Shown piece after piece: positions 17,460 to 26,722 of a DNA stretch of 64,000 nucleotides. This DNA is from Desulfoscipio geothermicus. GTDB taxonomy: Bacteria > Bacillota > Desulfotomaculia > Desulfotomaculales > Desulfallaceae. The stretch lies in contig JAENYF010000006.1 of the NCBI GenBank assembly GCA_016841905.1, positions 18,249-82,248 of the forward strand. The letters run 5' to 3'. The notes below the pieces were generated by a model that was not told the origin of the DNA, ran no database searches, and worked only from the letters and a program-made list of their open reading frames with translations. The translations under genes and the position numbers were made by a program. Within the stretch, counting starts at the first letter, position 1; each line of letters begins with the position of its first letter.

Positions 17460-19335
17460 AGAGATACCTCCGCTGGACACTGTACATAAAATCAGAGGTA
17501 TACTGCATGAACTTGGGATATCCACCATCGATAAATGGACGGATTCAAAAGTTGACGGGTGTTACTCATTGAGGGTGGAAATTGCGGGAACGGGAGTGGG
17601 ACAAAACGGCAAGGGGGCAACGCCAGGGTTTGCTTTGGCCAGCGCTTATGCAGAGCTTATGGAGAGAACCCAGAATGACTTGCTTTATACCGGCGATTAT
17701 GATGAAGACGTGTGGAAATACTGCGGCTTTTATTATGCGCCGGACGAAAGACTTATGAGTGTCAAGGAATTGGTTCAGGAGGATAATCCATGGGTTGATC
17801 GGCTGCTTGAAGTGCTCAAGCAAAGGGATGAGCAAATCAAGCCCGGAAGTGCCGTGCTCAGCTCACTTGCGGGAAGGCTTTTTAATCCCGAAGGAGCAGC
17901 CGGTAAGAAATATGAAGCACTTAAAGGGTGGAGTTTTTCCGTACCAAAGGGTTGCAGCCATGATTTTGTGGCTATTCCATTTTACAGCTTGCGGACCGGG
18001 AACTTGTACTATATGCCGGTATCCGTTCTCAGGGCGTTATATGGTAGTAACGGGACTTGCGCGGGGAACAGCCGCGAGGAAGCGCTGTTGCAGGGATTAT
18101 CGGAGCTGTTCGAACGCCATGCCAATGTGCAAATTATAAATGAAAGACTGACTCCTCCCACTATACCCTATTGGTATTTAAGCCGTTATGAACGCCTGTA
18201 TGCCGTTATGCGGCAAATAGAAAGCAAGGGATATTACAAACTAATGATCAAGGACTGCTCTTTGGGCAGTGGATTTCCTGTTATTGCCTCTCTTCTGATT
18301 GATTTGAAAAAACAAACTTATGTAGTCAAGTTTGGAGCCCATCCCGTATTTGAAATCGCCCTGGAGCGGACGCTTACCGAGATGTTCCAGGGGCGGGATA
18401 TCTCAACCGCAGCCCAGGCATGCCGCCTTGCCGATGGCTTTAGGCAGGTCGGCGGGCCGGACAACCTGCATAATATTTTGAAGGTGGCCTCAGGGCAGTA
18501 TCCGGAACAGTTCTTCTCCGAAAATTACAGCTATGAGTTTACTCCCTTTGATGACCATGGAGGGAAAAGCAACGGCCGGCTTTTGGAGTATGCCATCAAT
18601 CAATTATTGAATCAGGGTTATGACATAATGGTCCGCGATGTTTCATATTTGGGATTTCCCAGCTTTCAAATAGTTGTGCCTGGCTACAGCGAAGCTTTTA
18701 ATTTCGGCACCCGGAGGTTGAGGGAAAAAAACTCTTTAGATATTGTTAAAAATGTCATCAGAAAACTGCCTGAGGCTTCTGACGACGAGGTGGAAAAGTT
18801 AGTCAAGTATATGTCTTATAAGGGAAACTGGGTGCTTGAAAACAATCTGGAATTTAGTGCCGGGCTGCCGCTTCAGCTTGATGCCCCCGGCGGTCAACTG
18901 GCCTGGGACTTTTTGCTTGCAGCCGGCTATTACAGGTTAGGCAGGTTAAATGAGGCATACAGGGGCTTCAAGTATATTGCGGCGCACATGAACAACATTA
19001 ACGACTCTGATGCGACTTATTACTCCTGCCTGAGGGATTATGTCGGAGTGTTGGTGACAGGTATGGGCCATGATGAGGCCGAGGGCATTTTAAATAATTT
19101 TTATGATCGAGAAATTTTAGAGCGTGTTATCGAGCATGCCGGAGTGCCCGGCCAAATTTTAAAGCGTCTTTATACATTCATTGACTGCTTTAATTGTCAG
19201 TCATGTTGTGTCCGGGACCGCTGCTCCTATGATGTAATAAAAAAAATACGGATAGTATTGAAGGAAAAGCAGCTGGAAAGCCGCATAGATCAACAGCAAA
19301 CAGGGCGGAACATAAGAAATGGTTCAAAGACTTAA
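17431..19335 (+). CDS. YcaO-domain protein 2 (paralogue of the preceding gene)
   Basis: About 634 residues from the ATG at 17431 behind GGAGGTG, inside the end of YcaO 1. It is colinear with YcaO 1: QNGKGATPGFALASAYAELM, SNGTCAGNSREEALLQGLSE with LFERH following, and VRDVSYLGFPSFQIVVPGYS. It has the same TPR-like region (YYRLGRLNEAYRGFKYIA) and a Cys cluster, CFNCQSCCVRDRC. An insertion of about 40 residues near residue 120 distinguishes it from its neighbour. Tandem duplication followed by divergence is likely, and the two may act as a heterodimer or on different sites of the core. Confidence 0.9.
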   Translation: MSLLSQNKFKEIPPLDTVHKIRGILHELGISTIDKWTDSKVDGCYSLRVEIAGTGVGQNGKGATPGFALASAYAELMERTQNDLLYTGDYDEDVWKYCGFYYAPDERLMSVKELVQEDNPWVDRLLEVLKQRDEQIKPGSAVLSSLAGRLFNPEGAAGKKYEALKGWSFSVPKGCSHDFVAIPFYSLRTGNLYYMPVSVLRALYGSNGTCAGNSREEALLQGLSELFERHANVQIINERLTPPTIPYWYLSRYERLYAVMRQIESKGYYKLMIKDCSLGSGFPVIASLLIDLKKQTYVVKFGAHPVFEIALERTLTEMFQGRDISTAAQACRLADGFRQVGGPDNLHNILKVASGQYPEQFFSENYSYEFTPFDDHGGKSNGRLLEYAINQLLNQGYDIMVRDVSYLGFPSFQIVVPGYSEAFNFGTRRLREKNSLDIVKNVIRKLPEASDDEVEKLVKYMSYKGNWVLENNLEFSAGLPLQLDAPGGQLAWDFLLAAGYYRLGRLNEAYRGFKYIAAHMNNINDSDATYYSCLRDYVGVLVTGMGHDEAEGILNNFYDREILERVIEHAGVPGQILKRLYTFIDCFNCQSCCVRDRCSYDVIKKIRIVLKEKQLESRIDQQQTGRNIRNGSKT

Positions 19336-19353
19336 GACGGACGGGGGATTAAT

Positions 19354-21360
19354 GTGCCGGATGTATGTATAGTTTCAATGCCGTACGATTTACTGCATAT
19401 GCCATCATTGGGTATAGGGCAACTGGTTGCTGCAGCCAAGGGAAGGGGGATTGATGCCGGGGCGGTTTATGCTAAGTTCTGGTTTGCGGAGAAAATCGGA
19501 CTAAAAAACTATAATATAATATGCCGTTTGTTAAACCCGGCGAGTCTGCTGGCTGAATGGACGTTTTCAAAGGCTGCTTTTCCAAACTTTCACGCAAGTG
19601 ATGACGAGTATCTTGCCATGGCGGTATCTTCATATCATGAAGATAGTTTTATTGATAATTTTATGAAACAATATAGTGAATATGCCGATATTGCTGAATT
19701 GCTGGTGGAGATTAGAAAAAAGGCCGGTGATTTTATCAATGAAGCAGCAGAGAAAATATTGGATATGAGCCCATATATTGTAGGCTGCAGTTCCATGTTC
19801 CAGCAGCATTGTTCGTCTCTTGCCCTGCTGAGGAGATTAAAGGAACTGAATCCCAAACTAATCACAATTATGGGTGGCGCCAATTGCGAAGGTATTATGG
19901 GACAGACATTATTAAAGTGTTTTCCGTGGGTGGATTTTGTCATGTCGGGGGAAGCGGACTTGGCTTTTCCGGTTTTTTGCGAACAGGTACTTGCCGGCGG
20001 AACTGCTATAAGACAGGATAAACTGCCCTACGGGGTGATATCCCGGGAATATGTGGGTAAAATCCAAGATAACGATATAACATCTCCTGTGGCATTAGTG
20101 GATGATATGGACAGTGTTCCCGTGCCTGATTATGCAGACTATTTTGAGGAACTGGAGAAATATTTAACAAAGGAAGAAATAAACCCTATTTTAATGTTTG
20201 AGACTTCAAGGGGATGCTGGTGGGGCCAGAAGCATAAATGCAGCTTTTGTGGTCTCAACGGCCATAATGTGCGGTTTAGGCGTAAGTCGGCAGACAGGGT
20301 AATGGACGAAATTGACGCATTGTCACATAGGTATTCGCTGCACAGGTTTTTTGCTTCGGACAACATTATGGACATGAATCATTTCAAGGATCTTTTACCC
20401 CGCCTGTCTGCGACCAGCCCGGTTGAGAATATATTTTTCTTTGAAACCAAAGCCAATTTAAATGAACCACAAGTTGTGCAATTGAGACGGGCAGGTGTCA
20501 CCTGGATTCAGCCTGGTATCGAAAGCCTTAACGACAATTCATTGAAATTGATGAACAAAGGGAATTCTTCAGCGGGGAATGTGGCCTTGCTTAAATATGC
20601 CATGGAAAATGGCGTTAAAATCACATGGAATTACCTTACCGGTATACCAGAGGAGGATGATGCCTGGAATGATGAGACGGCGCAGTGGTTACCTTTGATT
20701 TACCATCTTGAACCGCCTGGAAGCATTGGCAATATAAGATTTGACCGCTTTAGTTCCTATTATAACCACCAGGACAAATATGGACTAAAGTTATTGCCGT
20801 ACAAAACATATGCCTACATCTACCCGGTCGACAGCAGTGAAATTGAAAACATGGCTTGTTTTTTTGAGGATTATATGCAGCAAGGAAGAGGAGCCGGTCC
20901 GGGTGCCCAGCAGCTCAAGAATTGTTTTAACGAGTGGAACAACGCTTTTCACGGAGGTTGGAGCTCAGACCTGGCAGGTAGCAGCCTGCAAAGTGTGAAT
21001 AAAAAAGACGCCAGGCCACAGCTTATTATGCGCGAGCTGGAAAACATGACCATGATAACAGATACCAGGGATTGTGCCTTTCAAAGGATATACTACCTTG
21101 AAGGGCTGGAACATCAGGTGCACCAGTTTTGCAGACAACCCAGGCCGGCTGACCGACTGCTGGAGAACTTCAACCGGCATTACGGGCTGGACATAAAACC
21201 CTTGGAATTGGATGAGGTCATAGGTAAGCTCAGGGAATGGAAGTTGGTAGTAATTCTGGGTGAGTGGGTGTTGAGCCTCGCCACACGTAAAACCAAATTC
21301 AATAAAAACAGGGCTAAGAATAAGCCCATAGCATCATTTTCATGGCTTGGGGACATCTGA
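19354..21360 (+). CDS. RiPP maturation radical SAM protein 1 (B12-binding type)
   Basis: 668 residues from GTG. An N-terminal cobalamin-binding Rossmann region (about 1-230, MPYDLLHMPSLGIGQLVAAA and ITIMGGANCEG) precedes a radical SAM domain with RGCWWGQKHKCSFCGLNG. The CxxxxxxxCxxC spacing is that of the bacteriocin maturation radical SAM family 1. Such enzymes perform B12-dependent radical chemistry, often C-methylation, on the core peptide. It overlaps no gene, and the LanM gene starts one base after its stop codon. Confidence 0.9.
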   Translation: MPDVCIVSMPYDLLHMPSLGIGQLVAAAKGRGIDAGAVYAKFWFAEKIGLKNYNIICRLLNPASLLAEWTFSKAAFPNFHASDDEYLAMAVSSYHEDSFIDNFMKQYSEYADIAELLVEIRKKAGDFINEAAEKILDMSPYIVGCSSMFQQHCSSLALLRRLKELNPKLITIMGGANCEGIMGQTLLKCFPWVDFVMSGEADLAFPVFCEQVLAGGTAIRQDKLPYGVISREYVGKIQDNDITSPVALVDDMDSVPVPDYADYFEELEKYLTKEEINPILMFETSRGCWWGQKHKCSFCGLNGHNVRFRRKSADRVMDEIDALSHRYSLHRFFASDNIMDMNHFKDLLPRLSATSPVENIFFFETKANLNEPQVVQLRRAGVTWIQPGIESLNDNSLKLMNKGNSSAGNVALLKYAMENGVKITWNYLTGIPEEDDAWNDETAQWLPLIYHLEPPGSIGNIRFDRFSSYYNHQDKYGLKLLPYKTYAYIYPVDSSEIENMACFFEDYMQQGRGAGPGAQQLKNCFNEWNNAFHGGWSSDLAGSSLQSVNKKDARPQLIMRELENMTMITDTRDCAFQRIYYLEGLEHQVHQFCRQPRPADRLLENFNRHYGLDIKPLELDEVIGKLREWKLVVILGEWVLSLATRKTKFNKNRAKNKPIASFSWLGDI

Positions 21361-21361
21361 T

Positions 21362-24300
21362 ATGAATATTATTGATAATTGTGTGCAGGAGATAGCCCGG
21401 CATGCCCAAACATTATATGAAAGAATAAACTTAATCTCTGGAAAGGACATGCATATGACGGGCATGGAAGAAGCCGAAGAAAGGCTGAAGCGTTGGAGAG
21501 AATATGCAGCGGCTAATGATAGCCTTGTCTTCGGCAAAAGGCTGGCCTGGGACGGTTTAACCAAACAAACGGCGTTGCAACTGATGGCGGATGAGATGCC
21601 GGGGCAAGGACGGCTGGATTCTCCGTGGATGTCGTTGCTGGGGGAGGTGCTGGGGTTGGCCGGGCGTGCCACTGCCGGTGAACTTCGTCAAAGCTGCCAT
21701 GCCTTTAACGATCAAAAGCACCAGTTTGAGGAAATACATATGCTTTTTGCCAATACAGGTATTAAGCGACTAGGCGAGCGGGTTGGGAACATAAACGACC
21801 TGTTTATCCCGCAAGCATTCACTGGTCTGGTACGTTTACTGCTGCTGCGGCTTAGTTTTGTTTCGGTTGATGTTTTACGCGCCGAAATGGAGCTTAGCGG
21901 CAGCAAATACCCGTCCTTTATTGATGTTTTGCTTGAAGGGGAGATATTCACAGTATTTAGGAAGTATCCCGTTATGGCCAGGCTGATGTCTCAATTTACA
22001 CTGTTCTGGGTTGAGGCTTCGGCCCAACTGATTAACGCGCTGGCCTGTGATATTGATCTCATCCGTGGGACTTTTGGGGGACAACTACCCCCAGGCAGGG
22101 TCAACAGGGTCGAATGCGGCCTGTCCGATCCTCACAACAGAGGTCGCAGCGTGATCAAGCTGGAATTTGAAACTGAGCTTAAGCTTATCTTCAAGCCGCG
22201 GGACCTGGGTATAGAGGAAAGCTTTTTTAATTTTGCTGCACATATGAATGCCCTGGAAGATGAGGATATGTTCAAGGTATTGAAAATCCTTAACAGGGGA
22301 AGTTATGGATGGATGGAGTACTGCGAGCCGCTACCCTGTCGGGATGGGCAGGAGGTAGTCATGTTTTACAGACGCAGCGGGATGTTGCTTTGTGTGATGT
22401 ATCTTCTGACCGGTATGGATCTGCATTATGAGAATATAATAGCCCAGGGTGAATATCCGGTGGCTGTCGACCTGGAAGTAATGCTTCAACCACTTCCCGA
22501 ACATAAAAAATCAAACCCGGGCGAGTATAGTGTACTGGAAACGTCACTTATACCGGTTCAGATTTTTAAGGACCATAACGGTTATTTTTCTCCTGTCGGT
22601 CTTGGGGGCAGAAATTATACAGATGCGGACGGTTTATCAAACGGGGCTGCGCGCGGGAACTGCGTATATCTTGATGGCAGGCGGGTAAAACCCGAGGAGC
22701 ATGTGAAAGACATTGAGGCAGGATTTAAAAAAGCCTACAGGGCGATACTGCGTCACAGAGACAAATTTCTTTCTGCTGCCGGTCCATTAAGCGTGTTTGA
22801 AAATAAAAGGGTCAGGTATGTCTTTAGGAAAACAAATCTATATTTCAATATACTTTATAACTCACTGCGGCCGCAGTATCTGAAAAATGGCATATTGCGG
22901 AGTATAAGGATGGATAAAATTAGCAGGCCGCTAGTGAATAAAGTCAATAAGCCTGTGCACTGGGACATTATCAGATTGGAACACGAATCCCTGGACCGGG
23001 GGGATATTCCATCATTTTATATCGATACCTGTGAGCGACAGCTGAAGGATGAAAATGGCCGGGTTATGAAGAATTTCTTTACAGATATACCTATGGCAGC
23101 CGTAAGGAACCTAATTTCCGACATGAGTGATGATGACCTGGCTAAACAGTGTGCGCTGCTCAGGGAGTCCTTCAGGGTGCAGATGACAGTGATACATAAC
23201 AGCAAGGGTCAGGCTGTAAGGCTTGCCGAAGATGAAGAACAGCATTTTAAACTAGACCGGGAACAGTTAATTGAAACGGTGAAAACCATAGCCAGTTATA
23301 TATGTGACCGGGCCATTATAACTGGAACAAGTGTAAACTGGCTTAATACTGCTATTGGGATTAACCCATACATAGAAATGAAGATTATGAAGGGCAACCT
23401 GTATAATGGCAAAGCGGGTGTTTGCCTGTTTTTATCCGCCTGCCGAAAGATTTTGGGAGATCAAGCAAATATTAAATTTCTTCAAGCCGAGCTGGTTAAC
23501 GAAATGATTAAAACGGCGGACTGGATTCGGGAAGGAACTTTTAAAACGACGTGTATCGGTGCGGGTAAAGGAATTGGCGGTATTATTTATACACTTGTGA
23601 AAATGTTTGAATTTACCACCGATGAATTAGTATTGCGTAAGGCATTGCAGCTGTCTGAAACTATTAGCGACCGGTTGATTGCTAATGACTCCGAATATGA
23701 TGTGATTTCCGGATCCGCAGGTGCCATACTTTCTCTTCTGACTCTATATGGGGTATGTCCCTCCAATGACGTTTTGTTGCGAGCAGTGAAATGCGCAGAC
23801 CACTTGTTGGAATGCAGGGTGGAAGGTTCTAACGGTTTGAAGGCTTGGAAGCCGTCGAATATATTTACCCATGCTAATCAACCTGTTCCGGCTTTCTCAA
23901 GAGGGGCTTCAGGTATTGCGTTGGCACTTGGCAGGTTGTATAAGGTTTCAGGACAGGTAAAATATATGCATGCCGCCCGTGAAGCCGTTTGGTATGAAAA
24001 CGATATACTTCTGGAGAAAAAGTTCGCCTGGCCGGGTTTGAATGGTCAAAATTCTGAAATTCAGCTTTCATGGTGTACCGGAGCCGCGGGGATATGTTTA
24101 AACAGGCTGGAAGCCGGCGATATTATAGGATTTGAGCAGAGAAATAGTGATTTGCAAATTGCCCTTAATCTAATTAGGAGCGTCGGCGAATTGAGCAAGG
24201 ACGATCTCAGTTGGGGTAGCTTCGGGCTAATCGATGTGTTGATTACCGCATCCTGTAGACTTGACAATGAGGAGCTTTATAATGAAGCTTTAAAAAGGGC

Positions 24301-24430
24301 GGCCCGGTGTTCTGAGGACTTTAAAGACACGATTAATGACATTTCATTCTTCAATGGAATTTCCGGTATAGGGTATGTTATGCTAAGATTTATTGACCGG
24401 CGGCTGCCATCAGTTCTTGCTTTTGAGTGA
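21362..24430 (+). CDS. LanM-like enzyme: intact dehydratase, degenerate cyclase
   Basis: About 1022 residues; the ATG at 21362 is preferred over the in-frame TTG at 21347. The dehydratase half is canonical: LIFKPRDLGIEESFFNF, DLHYEN at residues 353-358, and VAVDLEVMLQP. The C-terminal LanC-like barrel is recognisable, but key cyclase residues are changed. The usual SHGxxG is SRGASG (Arg847). WCxG keeps its zinc Cys (WCTG, Cys905). The CHG that supplies the other two zinc ligands is SWG (Ser950, Trp951). It should therefore phosphorylate and eliminate Ser/Thr to dehydro-residues but not make lanthionine, which fits a precursor core without Cys. It ends the RiPP operon. Confidence 0.88.
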   Translation: MNIIDNCVQEIARHAQTLYERINLISGKDMHMTGMEEAEERLKRWREYAAANDSLVFGKRLAWDGLTKQTALQLMADEMPGQGRLDSPWMSLLGEVLGLAGRATAGELRQSCHAFNDQKHQFEEIHMLFANTGIKRLGERVGNINDLFIPQAFTGLVRLLLLRLSFVSVDVLRAEMELSGSKYPSFIDVLLEGEIFTVFRKYPVMARLMSQFTLFWVEASAQLINALACDIDLIRGTFGGQLPPGRVNRVECGLSDPHNRGRSVIKLEFETELKLIFKPRDLGIEESFFNFAAHMNALEDEDMFKVLKILNRGSYGWMEYCEPLPCRDGQEVVMFYRRSGMLLCVMYLLTGMDLHYENIIAQGEYPVAVDLEVMLQPLPEHKKSNPGEYSVLETSLIPVQIFKDHNGYFSPVGLGGRNYTDADGLSNGAARGNCVYLDGRRVKPEEHVKDIEAGFKKAYRAILRHRDKFLSAAGPLSVFENKRVRYVFRKTNLYFNILYNSLRPQYLKNGILRSIRMDKISRPLVNKVNKPVHWDIIRLEHESLDRGDIPSFYIDTCERQLKDENGRVMKNFFTDIPMAAVRNLISDMSDDDLAKQCALLRESFRVQMTVIHNSKGQAVRLAEDEEQHFKLDREQLIETVKTIASYICDRAIITGTSVNWLNTAIGINPYIEMKIMKGNLYNGKAGVCLFLSACRKILGDQANIKFLQAELVNEMIKTADWIREGTFKTTCIGAGKGIGGIIYTLVKMFEFTTDELVLRKALQLSETISDRLIANDSEYDVISGSAGAILSLLTLYGVCPSNDVLLRAVKCADHLLECRVEGSNGLKAWKPSNIFTHANQPVPAFSRGASGIALALGRLYKVSGQVKYMHAAREAVWYENDILLEKKFAWPGLNGQNSEIQLSWCTGAAGICLNRLEAGDIIGFEQRNSDLQIALNLIRSVGELSKDDLSWGSFGLIDVLITASCRLDNEELYNEALKRAARCSEDFKDTINDISFFNGISGIGYVMLRFIDRRLPSVLAFE

Positions 24431-24577
24431 TAGAGTAATCGCTATTAATTTTATTACCTAAATGCATCCTGCAGGATTACACATGTTTTAAAAATCACTA
24501 ATATAAAGATTTTCTAAAAATTAACTCTTTGTGGGCAGCTTAGGGCGTTTTTTTATGTAAAAAGCGAGGTAATGAAC

Positions 24578-24987
24578 ATGAAAGAAATATGGACCTACAT
24601 ACAAATCGCCATTACCGCCATTGGTGGTTGGCTGTGCTGGTTTTTAGGCGGCATTGATGGTTTCTTATATGCCCTGGTAGCCTTTGTGGTCCTGGACTAT
24701 ATTACCGGGGTGATGTTGGCATTACTGAAAAAAGACTGTCTAGCGATATAGGGGCTCGGGGAATATTTAAAAAAGTGATGATCTTTTGCTTGGTAGGCGT
24801 GGCTCATATTATTGACAGCAATATTATCGGCGATGGTAGTGTAATTCGCACAGCGGTTATATTCTTCTATTTATCTAATGAAGGAATCAGTATCATCGAA
24901 AATGCATCGAAGATTGGCCTCCCCATACCGGAAAAACTAAAGAACGTCTTGGCTCAGCTTGGTGAAGGTGGTGAGAGCAAAAAATGA
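24578..24987 (+). pseudogene. Phage-type holin, frameshifted
   Basis: The start ATG at 24578 follows GCGAGGT. Frame 1 reads MKEIWTYIQIAITAIGGWL to about 24730 and then hits a stop. Shifting by one base in the A6 run restores RLSSDIGARGIFKK and continues into VMIFCLVGVAHIID to 24987. This is a phage_holin_4_1/TcdE-like lysis holin. It overlaps the endolysin ATG by 4 bp, the classical lysis-cassette arrangement. The single shift is in a homopolymer, so sequencing error is possible, but the next gene is also broken. Confidence 0.75.
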
Positions 24988-25384
24988 ACCTAAGGAAACT
25001 CATTCTAACTGAAAATGCCTGCTACAAGGCAGGTAAAACCATTGTACTAAAAAGGCATCATGGTATTCCATCGGAGCCAACAACCCCTATCTTAAACGAT
25101 ATGTTGGGCCGGATGATGGACTTTTAGGCAAAAAACAGTATAACAATCACTGGAATCAAGACAGACCCGATGACAGGCAAGTTTGTCCTCATGCTTTTAT
25201 TGGGAAGCTGGCTGATGGCTCTATTGCTACTTACCAAACCCTTCCTTGGAATCATCGGGGCTGGCATGCAGGCGGAGATGCGAATAATTCTCATCTTGGT
25301 TTTGAGATCTTCGAGGATAATTTGACTGATGCTTCATATTTTTATGCTGTTTATCAGGAAGCTATAGAACTTTGTGTTTATCTT
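24984..25384 (+). pseudogene. Phage endolysin, N-acetylmuramoyl-L-alanine amidase, broken
   Basis: It begins MNLRKLILTENACYKAGK, then needs two small shifts near 25045-25075 to read on as GANNPYLKRYVGPDDGLLGK, HWNQDRPDDRQVCPHAFIGK, YQTLPWNHRGWHAGGDAN and LTDASYFYAVYQEAIELCVY. This is an amidase_2-type lytic enzyme. Its 3' end is replaced at about 25385 by an IS256 transposase tail. Together with the holin it is the last trace of a prophage lysis cassette. Confidence 0.8.
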
Positions 25385-25591
25385 ATCATCGAGGGTTACC
25401 ACCGGCAACTACGAAAGGTAACAAAAACTAAAACTGCCTATCCAACAGACGATGCATTGAAGAAAATTATTTACCTGGCCACCGTCGAAGCAGCAAAAAA
25501 GTGGACTATGCCGGTTAGAGATTGGAAAAATTGCATCTCACAGTTAGCCATATACTTTGGTGATAGGATAGAATCAGAGATGGCCATATAA
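25385..25591 (+). mobile_element. IS256-family transposase 3' fragment
   Basis: The last ~68 codons read EGYHRQLRKVTKTKTAYP, DDALKKIIYLATVEAAKKWT and MPVRDWKNCISQLAIYFGDR, the C-terminal signature of IS256/Mutator transposases. It is joined in frame to the amidase remnant, producing a chimeric open frame from 25322. The rest of the element is absent. Confidence 0.8.
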
Positions 25592-25613
25592 AGTTAGCCA
25601 GGCAATAAATCGA

Positions 25614-25742
25614 CCGGTAGCCCTTGACATGGAGCCTCTGGGCCTGCATTTCTGGGAGCCCACCGGGGAGTCTACGCTTACGCTTTGGCCTCCCGCCATA
25701 ACAGGCTAACACAGGCCCCTCTCCATATAAAGGGCTACCTGG
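25614..25742. repeat. Long hairpin repeat A
   Basis: An imperfect inverted repeat of ~130 bp. The outer left arm GGTAGCCCTTGACATGGAG pairs with CTCCATATAAAGGGCTACC, and an inner GGGCCTG pairs with CAGGCCC. The right arm contains CAGGCTAACAC, shared with repeat B at 25980. It directly follows the IS256 fragment. Confidence 0.7.
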
Positions 25743-25979
25743 TTGATTTTATCTAAGATAGTTTTGTATTAAGAGGAAAAACCATAAACACGTAATATTT
25801 CACATTCCCGTGGCCTAACAGCAGCGTTGTCGGAGGAACTTTGGAAGCTATTGAGCACGTTGATTTGTTTAGCCTATCGAATTATTTCATGATATTAACA
25901 GAGACCGGCTTGAACCCCTGTTATTGGAGAATATACACTTAAAACTTAAGCTTATATAGAATATAACGTTTTATCTTGG
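25743..25979. other. Non-coding spacer between two hairpin repeats
   Basis: AT-rich, with no open frame, promoter or repeat that I can support on either strand. Confidence 0.5.
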
Positions 25980-26127
25980 GCAGCCGCCCTTTACATGGGG
26001 GCCCCTGGTGTCCGTGTTTCTTAGGGCCGGCTAGGGCCCGCTGCAGCTAATGCTTTTGCGGCCCTTTGCCAAAGGCAGGCTAACACGGACACCTCCCCCA
26101 TGTAAAGGGTCTTCGATGAACGGCTGC
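25980..26127. repeat. Long hairpin repeat B
   Basis: Related to repeat A but with different stem bases. GCAGCCG at the left end pairs with CGGCTGC at the right end. CCCTTTACATGGGGG pairs with CCCCCATGTAAAGGG, and GTGTCCGTGTT with AACACGGACAC. The right arm again has CAGGCTAACAC. Stem bases differ from A while pairing is kept. It directly abuts the IS3 remnant. Confidence 0.7.
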
Positions 26128-26383
26128 TAGGCAACCATCTTCTTCCCTGACATCTGGCTGTTTATGATAGCTTTATAATACTGTTTTCCCATAGTTTTTT
26201 GGCGTTCATCTTTAGCTTTTGGCAGTGTCTTTACGGAGCCGTTCTTGCGGTGTTTGTTTAACCAAGTATGAATAGTATTAGCTGACATTTCATGACTGCG
26301 GGCTATCAAGGCAACATTACCTGTTTCTTGACACTCTTTAATAATTAATTCTTTAATTCATGACTATATTGCTTGTTTCTCAT
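26127..26383 (-). mobile_element. IS3-family transposase orfA remnant
   Basis: On the minus strand MRNKQYSHELK is followed, after a one-base shift, by ELIIKECQETGNVALIARSH and MSANTIHTWLNKHRKNGS. This is the helix-turn-helix of IS3-type orfA (transposase_8). orfB is absent. Confidence 0.7.
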
Positions 26384-26722
26384 TAAAACCTATCCCCTGA
26401 TAATATAATTACACGTACTTTCTCCAAATCTATTAGGGGGCTATATAGAGACGTACATGCGTTATCCAACATACAGGGTGTTATGAAGAACGACTGGTAC
26501 TAATATGTAAAGTACGGTACGACCAGACCGCTAACGATTTTCTTTCAACGGAACTGCTTCTACCACGAAACCCGAAGCCGCGACGAAGTATTAGAAACTG
26601 CAAGAGTGCCAGCGTCAGGAAGGAAGTTGAGATTATGCTTTACAACCTTCCCGATCTGTTTGTGGACTGAATATGGTCAAGAGACATACATGGTACTGGT
26701 TTTACAAGCACGAGGAGGCTTT
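26384..26722. other. Gene-free stretch upstream of the c-di-GMP genes
   Basis: No conserved frame seen. The open frame that begins at 26606 is in phase with the next gene, but its first 39 codons show no domain. The real start of that gene is the ATG at 26723, behind GAGGAGG. Confidence 0.5.

Noticed and set aside
21362..24430. Calling the cluster a class II lanthipeptide (lantibiotic) locus
   Set aside because: The precursor core has no cysteine and the cyclase zinc ligands are lost, so thioether rings are not expected.
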